Below are positions 23,816 through 35,503 of a DNA stretch of 64,000 bases, in pieces. Every line of letters begins with the position of its first letter. Within the stretch, counting starts at the first letter, position 1. A program made the position numbers and the translations under genes. The notes beneath the pieces were generated by a model. It did not search any database. It saw only the letters and a list, made by a program, of their open reading frames with translations, and had not been told where the DNA came from. The stretch is from Bombyx mori (Eukaryota > Arthropoda > Insecta > Lepidoptera > Bombycidae), in assembly GCF_030269925.1 (NCBI RefSeq), contig NC_085130.1:1562501-1626500 (forward strand), read 5' to 3'.

Positions 23816-24137
23816 GGAAGCTAAGTCAACACTAGCTAAAGAAAACAAACTTAATAAACGCACGAAAATATATAATATAATATATAATATATCAAATTTT
23901 AATAGAGTGGGTAGTTGATATTTATCTAACACCTGGGATCCTCTTGTCGTGAAGATGAGAACCGAAGTCAGACATAGTGCCAGACCTCAAGATACTATTA
24001 GTTGATAGATGATTGATTGAAATGAAATGTGAAAGACTAGAAATTTGTTTTTTTTTATTTTCAGTAAAACAGACGGTTATTATGCACAATATTCAAATGT
24101 TGACTAATAAATGAACGAGGATAGGTAATAGAATTAG

Positions 24138-24690
24138 TATATATATATATAAATAATATATATATTTACTGGAGGTACGACCTCTTTTGAGTCCGCACGG
24201 GTGGGTACCACCACCCTGCCTATTTCTGCCGTGAAGCAGAAATGCGCTTCGGTTTGAAGGGTGGGGCAGCCGTTGTAACTATACTGAGACCTTAGAACTT
24301 ATATCTCAAGGTGGGTGGCGCATTTACGTTGTACATGTCTATGGGCTCCAGTAACCACTTAACACCAGGTGAGCTGTGAGCTCGTCCACCCATGTAAGAA
24401 AGGAAAAAAATGAATATATATACGGGACATACAAGAAAATATATTTTATTTTTATTTTTGTCCGTCTGTTTGTTTCGGCTAATGATCTCTGGAACGGCTG
24501 GACCGATTTTGACGAAATTTCGCTGATAGGTAGCTAATGATATAAGGAATAACTTGGACTGATATTTTTAGACTAGCTTCGCTCCGCGGCGTCACCCGCG
24601 GTACGAAAATAATCACGAGTAACATCACGTGACTCAGCTATTAATAATAAAATTTAATGTTTCCGAGGAGAAGCGAGGGCGGGTCGCTAG
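24138..24690 (+). mobile_element. Helitron-like element (type D) split by a Bm1
   Basis: AT-rich 5' remnant, then Bm1, then TGAATATATATACGGGACAT to GAGGGCGGGTCGCTAG, matching 18634-18987. Confidence 0.62.
24168..24409 (+). mobile_element. Bm1 SINE, short form, inside a Helitron
   Basis: TACTGGAGGTACGACCTCTT to AAGAAAGGAAAAAAATG. Confidence 0.92.
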
Positions 24691-24837
24691 TTTATAAATA
24701 TACATATTTTATATAACAAAGCGAATTCTTCTGTCAACTTTTAAAAGACTTTCTGTATTGCCGTCCTAGGGTTGTCAACATTGAATACTTAATATGAATA
24801 TATCTGATATTAAAATAGTATTTGTTAATGTTATTTG

Positions 24838-25000
24838 ATTGACTCTGTTAGCACAGCAGTTAGCGCCCCTGACTGCTGCGGGTCGTGGGTTCGATTACCA
24901 CATCGGGCTATTGTTTGTACGAACAACGAAGTTTATTTATTCTGTGTCTGGTATTAAATATCTATACATATATATTTATAAAATATTTAAGTCCATAGAA
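24838..25000 (+). mobile_element. tRNA-headed SINE (not Bm1)
   Basis: Head TAGCACAGCAGTTAGCGCCC with B box GTGGGTTCGATTACC, then a body with TGTTTGTACGAACAACGAAG and a T/A-rich 3' part. A SINE rather than a tRNA gene: it lacks a closing acceptor stem. Confidence 0.6.
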
Positions 25001-26219
25001 TACATAGGACCCTAGTTTGTGGCGAAGTTGAAAGAGACATCATTTTGAAAATAAGTAGAAGCTCACAGCTTACATATTTTTGAAACAAAAAAAAATTTCT
25101 ACTTTATTTCCGCAAAACTTTTTTCTCTATAATAGGGGCTCATTATAAAATAGCGTCAATTAAAGTCCTTATTAAAAAAACAGAGCAACGTCGACTTTAC
25201 GTAAAACATATAAAGGATTTCTAATTCGGTCATATGAAAGTGATAGATTAGTAAAATCAAAAGTTAGTTCGCAGGTTAAAACCAAACTTAGTTTATAAAT
25301 TTACCGAAAATCGCCAACCATACGAATGTCTTTCGAGGCGGCCGCGTCGTGACCGGCGGTAACCGGTTTAATCCGGTTTTGAATGTGAAAAGAGACTCTC
25401 GGAAAAGCCGTCTTTTGTTGTACAAAAACTTGAAACTTTCACAAAAACTAGATATTTCGTCATCTTTGATCAATTTAATTCGTTTTAACTCGCGTCAAAT
25501 GATTCATAGGTGTGATTATTTGACATCTAACAGCAACCAGGATAAACAATTATGTTACATCAAGAAAGATTTCACAACGAATATGTATTGATTTGGCAAT
25601 ATGTTTAAATTTCGAAAAATGTAAGCTTGAGTCGCAAAAAAAATGTTCAGAGTAAAATTTTATTTCTTCTATTAGCAACAGACGGAAAGAAAAAAATCTA
25701 GAATATAAAATGGTTAGTTATAATATTTTCCTATTAAAGAAAACTATAATTGAAACACCTTATTAAAATTGAGGAAGCCGAGAGCTCAATGTATGTTCAG
25801 AAATATTATCATCGATCATGACCAATTTGTTACTGACGGTACGTAAATTCATAGAATTTACAGATCTATAAAAAAACTAGACAAGACTTTTTTATTAAAT
25901 CATTTTATTAAACCAACTTACATAATTGTAAATGGAGGTGTTATATTAGCAGTTCATATGGTCTATATATTGTTTACCCGGTATACCCTTCTATCGATTT
26001 CGAAACATGGGTAAATAATACCCAATTATTTTGGCGTGACAACTGTAATAAATATCCTTCAAACGGGAGCACATGATTGCTTCGCGGCATCAATGAGCAG
26101 GCTGGGCATTATTGAGTCGATGATGATTATTTTTGACACTATACATAGAGCTCTCGCATTAAACATTGTAAGCAAACAACAAAAAATATTTCTGATGCAT
26201 TCATTATATAAAAACTTAC

Positions 26220-26271
26220 ATGTGTAGTCCCAGCTCTCCTGGTCGTTTTTGAACACGTTCAATTTTTCGGG
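26220..26271 (-). CDS. sm: hnRNP L / smooth, internal exon (end of RRM2 and linker)
   Basis: A 52-nt exon read from 26271 to 26220, giving PEKLNVFKNDQESWDYT plus one extra base. In hnRNP L proteins the motif KPxxLNVFKNDQxxWDYT directly follows RRM2, so this exon joins in phase 0 to the AAK end of the exon at 41403-41499. The acceptor is TTGTTACAG (26272-26280) and the donor is GTAAGT (26219-26214), both ordinary U2-type sites. The next exon should start in phase 1 and open the variable linker before RRM3. I could not find it in the remaining 26 kb, so it is probably beyond position 1. Intron length and match to the family make this a real exon despite its small size. Confidence 0.9.
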
Positions 26272-26461
26272 CTGTAACAAGTAAATATACAATCGTTAAT
26301 TCGCATTATATTTTCAGTCACACGACAAAAATAAGGCTTTAGATTTTAAAAAAATAGTCTATTTTTTGGTCTATAATAAATTTATAATTCGTTAAACTTG
26401 AGTCAGACAGGGGAACGAATGCGGAGAGGGGGGTGAACGTATAGTGCGCACTGATATGGGT

Positions 26462-26580
26462 CCCTTAAGCCTAGGGTAGGGCGCTTCTATTGGCTCTGCT
26501 CTTCGCATTGCTGACGTCCTTGTGCGACGGTAACCACTCACCATGAAATGGGCCGTATGCTCATCTGCCAACAAAACCTA
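26462..26580 (+). mobile_element. Jockey-type LINE 3' end, diverged
   Basis: CTCTTCGCATTGCTGACGTC and CGACGGTAACCACTCACCAT mark the tail; poly(A) eroded. Confidence 0.65.
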
Positions 26581-26857
26581 CAACCAAGGGTCGCAAGTCC
26601 ACTGGCAATCTTGCGAACCCGATACCCGTACGATGAATCCAAGGATTGCTTGGTGGGACACAGCGAGCCACCACAAATAGGATTGCTTCAACCTTAAACG
26701 AATAATATTTTCGCGGCAGAAATTTTCGTATAGTACAGATCGTGGTACGTGCCCACAGAAGTTTGCCTTTCAAAAGCGCCAAATTTACATAAACTGAGAA
26801 TTTGATTTAAAGACCGAATCTTAGTTCCAAAAGTTTTAGTTTAGTACTTATAGGGCA

Positions 26858-27104
26858 GGGGTTCTCAAACTTATTTTGTCTACTGCCAAGTTTGAGAATA
26901 ATTTTTTTTAGCGCCCCCATTTTTTCACCTACTTAAAAATCACTAGAACGAGAGCTTAGTCGGTTTCTAAGAGTCATCCTAGATGAAATTACAAATCGCC
27001 TCCCAAGTCTCTACACAACGCCCCCATTTTTTTCTGGGTCTCTTAACGCCCCCCTTTAAGCCTGCAGTGCCCACCAGGGGGGCGTTATCGCCCACTTTGG
27101 GAAA
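26858..27104. mobile_element. hAT-like MITE
   Basis: Ends GGGGTTCTCAAACTTATT and, inverted, TTTCCCAAAGTGGGCG. Outer 8-mers ATAGGGCA and TTAGGGCA (26850-26857, 27105-27112) match 7 of 8, as for a worn 8-bp hAT target duplication. Confidence 0.5.
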
Positions 27105-27114
27105 TTAGGGCATC

Positions 27115-27175
27115 ACGCGGGTGGGTACCAACTAAAACACCCTAAGCTCGTCCACCCATCAAAGCATTAAAAAAA
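27115..27175 (+). mobile_element. Bm1 SINE, scrambled fragment
   Basis: CACGCGGGTGGGTACCA joined to CTCGTCCACCCATCAAAGCA and poly(A); nearly the whole body is missing. Confidence 0.6.
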
Positions 27176-28178
27176 GAAAGATTTTACTTAAAAAAAAAGG
27201 AACAATCTAGAACAAAAGTTTCAGTATGCGCTCGTTCTAATATATCGCTTACGGTTGTCTGAGCGCTGGCCGTTACAGCGGCCACAGTCTCCGGTACACC
27301 GGTAGCTCAATTTTACATTACTTTTTTTTGAAAATAAATTTAGTGGAAAATTTAAATCACTTTTAGCTTTCTCTGTTACATTACTGTACTGTATAATATT
27401 ATTATTGACTATGTTACCGCAGCTTCGTGGTTGGTTGAAGTGAACGTGAAACCAAAATACATATTATCAGGTATCCATGTTTTGGAGCATGGAAGATCAT
27501 CAATCATAGTGCATAGTGCACTACAGAGTCGACACCAGAGTCCTTTCCAATAAAAGATGTATTTTGTATATATTCTAAACTTTTTACACGTTGCAAAATA
27601 AACGAATAAAAAAAAAAAAACATTTTCAATATGGCTTCCTACGAATGAAACAACTGAATTGGCTCAACTGTGTAGACAGTTGGCAGGGGAACACGCGCGT
27701 ATGCCCATATACTTACTTACGCATGCGAAATATTTTTATGGTCTTATCTAGTTTATTTAACGTTACGATTTACGAGCACTGAGCGCAGTGGCAGTCTAGA
27801 GAATTGAATGGAGATTGAGAATGAAGATTCGTTCCGGTTCGCTGAAGAACATTGAATGCAATACAGAGTATTTGAATTATAAAATCTGTACATATGGAAG
27901 TTATTCATATATTTATGTATTATGTAACGGCAATGAGTGAACGAGATGACGGCTTATTTAGATACAGGAAACCAAAAACTTCAAAGCGTGGATGTTGCCA
28001 CTGATCTTGCATCGTGAAATCCAAGTAAAATTACGAACATAAGTTAAGTCTTCATAAACGAATGAAAGTATATAGAGAGAGTGAAGTGAGACTTCACGCG
28101 AGGTCATTGACCGCACACGACACGTGATTATGCATTGTAACCTTATAGGTTGGTTTTGCCAGGGCTGACGCGGCCTCG

Positions 28179-28245
28179 AAACCGAAACGAATGACTCTGC
28201 TTTGCGACAAAAATATGCAAGACGGTCGTAACTACCCGCACGGAC
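28179..28245 (-). mobile_element. Bm1-like diverged fragment
   Basis: AAACCGAAACGAATGACTCT and CTACCCGCACGGAC keep the Bm1 order with heavy substitution. Confidence 0.45.
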
Positions 28246-28469
28246 CTATAATAATCAGCTGATGGGATGTAAACGAGTATCGCGTGATATTTCATTAAAA
28301 TTACACTTCCTAGTCTTCCTAATCGAATGCTCTTGGCAGAGAAGCAGTAGTGGCTATCCATAGACAGAGTCACGTCTCGTCGCTTACAAGGCAATCGCAT
28401 GTCGGGCGACACGGTGTTTTTCAATCAACATTTAATTAACACCACAATCGAAGCAATAGGAGCTTCATT

Positions 28470-28511
28470 GAAGTGAAACTTCTAATGCGACTTTCAACAA
28501 GGTTGCGTTAA
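28470..28511 (+). repeat. GAAGTGAAACTTC motif with 42-bp context
   Basis: GAAGTGAAACTTC then TAATGCGACTTTCAACAAGG; inverse of 14845-14886. Confidence 0.6.
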
Positions 28512-29383
28512 ACGTTTAGCGCTCTTAGGGAGGGGGAATAGAAAGAGACAGAGCGAGAGTGAATGCGCGGCACTCGAACGCACTCACGTAGTATACCTGT
28601 TACAGGCCAGCGAGCATTAGCAACGAATAGCGTCCAATATTTTAATGAAATATATAAAATAGAAATGTTGAAGCTGTCGCATCTCGTATACACAGCATTC
28701 CCTATTACCAGAGCAATCTGATTTAAGGATTAAAAATGAAGAAAACCACAATACTACACATCGAAAAAGAAGTTTCACTTCATTCACGTGCACCAAGTTA
28801 TACACGCACCGTTTTTTTTTTTGCACGGTTATGACTGTTTTTATTTCTTCGCCTTTTTTGGAGGTAACATTAATTATAACGTCACAGACTATCTCCCTCT
28901 CAACATGTCCTGCGTTCCGGATCACGCATCATAAAAAGCTGCGTTATTTATACGCCACAATGACTCTTACGTATAATCATTTAAGGTGCATATTCCCTTT
29001 CCGAGTATTTCGGTAACAGTTACCTTACTTACACCCGTTGTATGTATATACATCTTTCTATATCGCCACCCTTAATGTATTATGAACACGAAAACCGCTT
29101 ACCCAATTTCAATCACAGCATCATCTTCCATGATCCCCCGATCGACGTTTCATCTCGAAGCGTTTACAAACATTTACATTTGATCCACGTACATATCTCT
29201 CTGAATGTAAGCAAATCGATTATGTATCTCATTACAAATTATTGTTTACGTAAGCAATGCATATATTTTTTTTTATATTTATTGGACCGATATTACTTTA
29301 GACGTGAATTTGTTTGGTTTTTTAAACGTTCGATTTTTTTAATATTTCCGAGTTCATTGCGGGTTTAATTTACATTACTAATT

Positions 29384-29791
29384 GACTTTTTGGCGGAACG
29401 CGAGGAGTGAAGTTGTGTGATTTGTTTTATTTTGTCTATTTAGTGTTTCTTCAGGTTTAAATGTGTAATAATAACGGTGGTTTATTAACTGTTTAATATC
29501 TGCGAAAGTGCACAAATGTGGGAAAATGAAACAAAGCCGCTGGACGTAACTTCTCGAGATCCTCCAAAAAGTCCGCCATAAAAATCTCAGTAAATGACCA
29601 CCATTTTACTGAGATTATATTTCATCTCATATCATTTCATTTAATTTCACCCCAGTTGATTAATGTCTCATTTAATCATCTTCACTTCATTTCATTTCAC
29701 TTCATATTATCATTTTTCATATCTAAAAATAAGAATATAAATGAAAATAAGATATGACTTAAAGGTCTTAGTTACCAGGTCATAAAATCCC
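29384..29791 (+). repeat. Composite dispersed repeat, copy 1
   Basis: GACTTTTTGGCGGAACGCGA to GTTACCAGGTCATAAAATCC. Contains an 11-bp-arm hairpin ATCTCAGTAAA..TTTACTGAGAT and a TTTCATTTCA-rich stretch. The second copy is at 32073-32465. Confidence 0.8.
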
Positions 29792-29832
29792 ATAGAACAT
29801 TACTAATTCTGTGGATATATATATAGGTATAA

Positions 29833-30042
29833 GTGACGTGTCAAATACATGGTAGTGTGTGTAATGTTTTTTTTTTTGATTGAATGTACTTTTAAGCATA
29901 ATTTAAAAAAATATTAACATAAAACTGCACTCCTGTATATTCTTTATAAGTGTGAGAAATTTCATACTCCTCCGTCCGCGCAATTTTCGTAAAAAGGGGT
30001 ACAATGTTTTTGCTTCACATATTAATATTAAATAGTATACAT
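29833..30042 (-). mobile_element. Helitron-like element (type F), fragment
   Basis: GACGTGTCAAATACATGGTA to TTTGCTTCACATATTAA; both termini lost. Confidence 0.65.
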
Positions 30043-30228
30043 AAAACTACATACTTATTTGCAGCCTATTTGTGTGTGCCTGGCATTTATGCTTCCCAAC
30101 AAAGCTTATAGGTACATTACGCTCTTCTGTCGACAATTTGGATTTACCATTTACTTGATTATTTCCCAAATACCTATTTAGATTAACAACACAAGTACTC
30201 ACTTGTCCGTTTTGGCATCATAAATTTA

Positions 30229-30345
30229 AGCTACGATGCATACATCGTAGAGGACCCGCTACGCTACGTAGACATTACTACGAGGGCTACGCAGATTTAT
30301 CGTAGCCTAGGTACGCCGTAGACAAATGCTACGGAGTTTGTAAAG
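30229..30345. repeat. CTACG-rich cluster
   Basis: Opens with the palindrome CTACGATG-CATA-CATCGTAG, followed by at least eight further CTACG or CGTAG pentamers in 100 bp. Function unknown. Confidence 0.6.
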
Positions 30346-30670
30346 GTAAGACTGAGGGGTCTTCGAATAAGTCTTTGATATAACATTTTACAGTTTTAAT
30401 ATAATTACAGCTTTATCGTTTTTAAATGAATGACCATTGGGAGCATGTAAACAGCAGAGGCAGAACGCATTGAGTGACAACTTTTTAAATTAATAGAAAA
30501 TCAAAACGTGACGATCAAAGAACAATAAAAATCAAAATCAAAAATAAAATAAAAATCGAACCTGCTATTGCGTTCTAACTTGTGGTGGGGCTTATTGTGA
30601 GCACATGTACTGTAAGGTTTGTTGTAAAATAATAAAATTTGTTAACGTTAAGGCAATTTTCGGATTGCCA

Positions 30671-30890
30671 AATAGCAACACTGTTGGTGGGAGCAATTAC
30701 AGTAGTGGGGACGTGACATAATAAAAAAGGCGGTAGTCTGAAAAAACGAGACAGAAACCAGTGTATTCGGTAGTGAACAGATGTCTAAAGATTGTAAAAG
30801 TGGAGTTACAAATTAAGCAATACAGAATTGAGTAGTCTACTGCAATCTGTGTATTATTTCCTGACTGTTTGGAGTGGTGTTCTACAGTAC
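30671..30890 (+). repeat. LTR-like repeat, copy 2
   Basis: TGTTGGTGGGAGCAATTACA to GGTGTTCTACA, so it begins TG and ends CA. Alignable along its length with 23628-23815. Confidence 0.5.
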
Positions 30891-31420
30891 TTTCATCCTC
30901 TTATGCTTGAAATACTGGCTCAATCACTATTGCGATAGCGATAAGACTCATTTCTGGCTGTATATATATGCAACCACTTAGCCTAGGACGGGCAGTTCGT
31001 CTTATGAAAGCACGAAAAATAAATTAACTACATTAATCAATCCCGTGGCAGGCGTCAAACGTAAATCAATATAATAATTTTGTGTGGGTATTTTCTTGTG
31101 TAAATGTATTTTCTTCGATTTTCAAGAGTCGTACTTGTCTTAGATTTTCTCATCGTTAAGATGAAAACCGTTCAAGCAAACTGCTAGTCCTCGAGATACT
31201 ATTATTAGTTTGCTCAGTTCGAGATGAAACGTAAAAGGTCTTAAAACAATATTTTTTTTACAGAAAAATAGACGGTAGTTAGCAGAATATTCAAGTGTCG
31301 ACATAACAACGCCTTGAGCCATCCGTGATCACGAAAATTGTATGGTATTCGAAGCATTGGAAATATTATAGAATAACAGTGAAAAGTGGAAGATTCAAAA
31401 CCTTACAAATAGTTTGAATA

Positions 31421-31836
31421 TTTTTTTTTTATTGCTTATATGGGTGGTCGAGCTCACAGCCCACCTGGTGTTAAGTGGTTACCGGAGCCGATAGACATCC
31501 ACAACGTAAATGCGCCACCCACCTTGAGAATAAGTTCTAAGGTTTCAAGTATAATTACAACGGCTGCCCCACCCTTCAAACCGAAACGCATTACTGCTTC
31601 AGGGCAGGAATAGGCAGAGTGGTGGTACCCACCCGCTCCACCAGCAATTACGCAAATTATAATTTTGCGGGTTTCGTTTTTATTACACGATGTTATTCCT
31701 TCACCGTGGAAGTCAATCGTGAACATTTGTTGAGTACGTATTTTATTAGAAAAATTGGTACCCGCCTGAGATTCGAACACCGGTGCATCGCTCAACACAA
31801 ATGCATCGGACGTCTTATCCGTTAGGCCACGACGAC
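31421..31836 (-). mobile_element. Bm1 SINE, full length
   Basis: Poly(T) to GGCCACGACGAC, with tRNA-like head; about 20 bp are missing at GTACCCACCCGCTCCACCAG. Confidence 0.93.
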
Positions 31837-32072
31837 TTCAAAATAATTAATTCAATAGAGTAAGTTAATAGAGCAGGTAGATTATATAAAAGAAGTCCAC
31901 TGGTTTCGTAATATTTATTTAAAGTTCGTACACATACGGGAACTTTTTACATTTAGTAGATATCAACAGTTCGAGAAAGATCGATTTAATTCTTTAACGG
32001 GTAATGTACTACACAAAATTCCCGAGCAATGTAATGCGAACTCCATGTTAAACAGGTTGTGTTTACTTGACG

Positions 32073-32465
32073 GACTTTTTGGCGGGAACGCGAGGAGTGA
32101 AGTTGTGTGATTTGTTTTATTTTGTCTATTTACTGTTTCTTTAGATTTAAATGTGTAATAACGGTGGTTTATTAACTGTTTAGTATCTGAAAGTGCACAA
32201 ATGTGGGAACTTATCGGCATCCTCCAAAACGTCCATTGAAAAAGTCTCAGTAAATGACCACCATTTTACTGAGATTATACTTCATCCCACATCATATCAT
32301 CTCATCTCATTTAATTTCATTTTCATTTCGATTTCATTTCATGCCGTGTTTCATATTCATCAATATCATTTCATTACATAATATCATTTTTTATACAAAA
32401 AAGTTTCATTAAAATTAAAATAAGACTTGACCTAAAAGGTCTTAGTTACCAGGTCATAAAATCCC
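32073..32465 (+). repeat. Composite dispersed repeat, copy 2
   Basis: GACTTTTTGGCGGGAACGCG to CAGGTCATAAAATCCC, same order as 29384-29791. A type F Helitron lies near each copy, but in opposite orientation. Confidence 0.8.
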
Positions 32466-32662
32466 TTAAAAAAAAGTTTACTTGACGGTTTGGCATGCTT
32501 TGACGTATGTCGAAAACCACCACAGTATTTCCGATTACCATTCCCTATATCAAGTTATTAATATACGTGTCGTGAGTAGGTATTTTATGAAAAAGCGACT
32601 TGAAGTACCTAGTGCGATTCCCCTTAAATTCACGATCATAGATAAATGCGCTCAACTAATAA

Positions 32663-33094
32663 TCTATTTATTAATACGTGAAGGAAAAACTTTGTATCCC
32701 TTTTTACGAAAATTGCGCGGACGGAGGAGTATGAAATTTCCCACGCTTATAGAGAATATAGAGAAGGAGTGCAGAATGTTAATATTTTTTTAAATTATGC
32801 CTAAAAAATACATTAAATCAATAAAAAAAAACATTACAAACAATGTATTTGACACACACACATATTATTTATACTCTATGTTTATTGTCAAACTTTTGTT
32901 ATTGCTTAAAGTCTGTGGTCAAATTGAAAATAGATTAGTATTGTTTATCTTTAATATTATTTGTCTACAGTGTAGTCTTGGCGAGATCTGTGATTATAGA
33001 AGTATAATAGTTTTTGACAATTGAACCATAATAATGTTCAACCTTAGAATTTCTGTTAATTATAGTTGAATTTCGACTACTGCGGGATCACTAG
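32663..33094 (+). mobile_element. Helitron-like element (type F), complete
   Basis: TCTATTTATTAATACGTGAA to CGACTACTGCGGGATCACTAG, 432 bp. Confidence 0.75.
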
Positions 33095-33361
33095 TTAATA
33101 TAAATAAACGTATTGTATGATGAGCGGGGCTGAGCACAATCCAGTGTACGAGGCTCACGGTTCACAGCGATTCGTTTAGCGATCGAATGATTTTGCATCA
33201 CTGCAAAACAGAATTCATTCTTCAGTACCTTTGTCTGGTTCATTACGGAACGTCGCGCGTTCGTTTCTCTCACGTGAGCTTTTTAAGCGGACAATTACAA
33301 AAGCTCTCACAATGGAATCGTTAGCAGACCATTGTGCTGATTGAATACTTGTTTTAAACGC

Positions 33362-33480
33362 GTTCAATCATCGCTTGGACATTATTAAGTACAATTAAAA
33401 ATATATAGGGTGGTCTATTATCTATTTTTACTTTTCTTTACATTGCTCGCTTGAACATTACTAATGTACAGGGGGATGAT
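33362..33480 (+). repeat. 119-bp direct repeat, left
   Basis: GTTCAATCATCGCTTGGACA to GTACAGGGGGATGAT; repeated at 33847-33964 with about five differences, on the other side of repeat U. Confidence 0.92.
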
Positions 33481-33482
33481 TA

Positions 33483-33846
33483 CTTTTTTTTCCTACTTAA
33501 GCTGATAGCCTTGAGAGGCTATTTCAGCGTAACGTTAACTAGGAGGTGAGCTCACGGGGCTCAAACCGAAGTGATGCTAACACTGACCCTAGCTAGAGCA
33601 GTGCTTCGCAGAATCTACCACCGGATCGGAAACGCGACCCACTGAGAAGATCCGGCGAGAAACTCAGTGGGCTGTGTCTATGGGTTACTTCGCTCGTCGA
33701 GCCCTTCGTTGCAAGCGACGGGTTCGACGAGGACGATGACCGGTGCTTGAGGTACCTAAAAGCAAAGTTAGTGGATCGGGAGGATCCGAAATGACGTGTT
33801 TTGGACGACGTCGACTGCTTTCCATTCTGTTCGCAGGATCGGGAAT
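33483..33846 (-). repeat. Unnamed repeat U, complete, between direct repeats
   Basis: Poly(T) TTTTTTTCCTACTTAAGCTG at left, GCAGGATCGGGAAT at right. The minus strand keeps an 87-codon frame (33593-33856). Confidence 0.85.
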
Positions 33847-33964
33847 GTTCAATCATCGCTTGGACATTACTAGTACAATTAAAAATATATAGGGTGGTCT
33901 ATTATCTATTTTTACTTTTCTTTACATTGCTCGCTTGAACATTACAAATGTACAGGGTGATGAT
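33847..33964 (+). repeat. 119-bp direct repeat, right
   Basis: Second copy of 33362-33480, starting at the first base after repeat U. Confidence 0.92.
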
Positions 33965-33974
33965 CTACTATTTA

Positions 33975-34193
33975 AACTTTAATATTGCTTAGACGTGTGA
34001 ACGAGCACACGGTCCGCCTGCTGTCAAGTGGTTACTGGAGCCCAAAGACATCTACAACGTAAATGCGCCACCCACCTTGAGATATAAGTTCCAAGGTCTC
34101 AGTATAGTTACAACGGCTACCTCACCCTTCAAACCGAAACGCATTACTGCTTCACGGCAGAAATGGGCAGGGTGGTGGTACCTACCCGTGCGT
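33975..34193 (-). mobile_element. Bm1 SINE, 5' truncated
   Basis: TTTAATATTGCTTAGACGTG to GGTACCTACCCGTGCG, moderately diverged at the tail. Confidence 0.88.
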
Positions 34194-34617
34194 TCCGGTG
34201 GCGTCTTGGTGTCTTTAAAGATAATTGCATTATCGGTATAAAATATAATCTGCCCATCTGGTGCAATAATAGAACTTGAATCCGACTGTTTCAACTTATC
34301 TTCGTTATTGAAAACTGTCCCCTCTTGTTCAGACAATAAGAGCGTAATACAATAACCATTTTTATTTATTTAAAAGACCAGCTAGCCTATTCGCAATTAT
34401 ACTAAAAACGCTTTTGTCGCGAATACAAAGAGATTTGTTTCATGAACCCGTCGGATGTATTTTCGTAACATTAATCATAACGGTTTTAAATTGTTCCACG
34501 TTCGCTCGCGCTGACACGACACTCCGAGTTACATTGGTCTTGACGAGATAACAGAGAAACGTTTTCAGCTTTTTTGCAAATTAGATTATATTTACAGTAT
34601 GTGTAAATTATAGTAAA

Positions 34618-34655
34618 CTATCGACCCGCTCTCGATTCGCTTCGGGAATCGTTAT
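34618..34655 (-). mobile_element. Helitron-like 3' terminus, fragment
   Basis: ATCGACCCGCTCTCGATTCG is the inverse of the type D ending GAGCGGGTCGCTAG. It is followed by a plus-orientation piece of type G (GAAGCTTCTTTAGAATCGTT), so the locus is composite. Confidence 0.5.
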
Positions 34656-35269
34656 TATTGATCTTACTGAAGTGAAGCTTCTTTAGAATCGTTGTGATTT
34701 CAAACTCGATGAAACGAAATGAAACGAAACGAAAAAATAAGTGTGCCGCGATTGGCTTGCCGAAGCGGCTCCGAGCGGCGCCGACAAATCACGAAGCGCT
34801 CCACACGGTCTCGCGTCCCCGACTAGTTCAGTGTGTTTACGACGTCCGTGCACGCTGTCGTGGCTCTCGGAGCGCCCTGAGATACTTTTATTTCTATTTA
34901 GTTTGTTATCAACAGATGTCGCTGCACGTAAATTCAACAATTCCTGAATCGCGGTGACGAGACGTTACACAGTTGATAGACGTTCTCGTATTTCTCTTGC
35001 TAAATCATACCTATCTGCCGTAGGGATACCGTGATCATGCAGGCGGTTCCCCCATTACACTGCGGAGTGGTTGACCCTTGCGATTATTTTTATTTTTTAT
35101 AAGTTTCACTTTTACCGTGTGTGACTTGACTTGCACACACAAACATTTTTGAATTTTCTTTTATACAAAACTGATCATGACAGCAAAAAGAACGTAATAA
35201 TACAAAAAAATCAATCTTTCCTCTTCTCGTATTCATTGTTCACTATTTTGGCGATAATAGCTTAGAAAT

Positions 35270-35503
35270 ACTGGTGGTAGGACCTCTTGTGAGTATGCAC
35301 GGGTGTGTACCACCATCCTACCTATTTCTGCCGTGAAGCAGTAATCCGTTACGGTTTGAAGGGTGGGGCAGCCGTTGTAACTATACTAGAGACGAGAGAC
35401 CTTAGAACTTATATCTCAACGTGGGTGGCGGATTTACGTTGTAGGTGTCTATGGACTCCAGTAACCACTTAACAGCAACAGTATAAGCAATAAAAAAAAC
35501 ACG
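35270..35503 (+). mobile_element. Bm1 SINE, short form
   Basis: ACTGGTGGTAGGACCTCTTG to AAGCAATAAAAAAAAC, with the GGTGGGCTGTGAGCTCG segment deleted. Confidence 0.9.

Larger units (their letters stand above)
1..26219 (-). other. sm intron downstream of the RRM2 exons (runs off the window)
   Basis: Starts with GTAAGT at 26219 and continues past position 1. It contains about 20 Bm1 copies, six Helitron-like elements, MITEs, LINE 3' ends and unassigned AT-rich stretches, for example 6200-7280, 7680-8100, 11280-12500 and 25030-26200, where I see no gene. No RRM3 or linker exon was found. Confidence 0.7.

Noticed and set aside
34694..34957. Overlapping frames in a GC-richer stretch as a gene or promoter
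   Set aside because: Both strands are open by composition; the left side is composite Helitron sequence and no conserved motif is seen.
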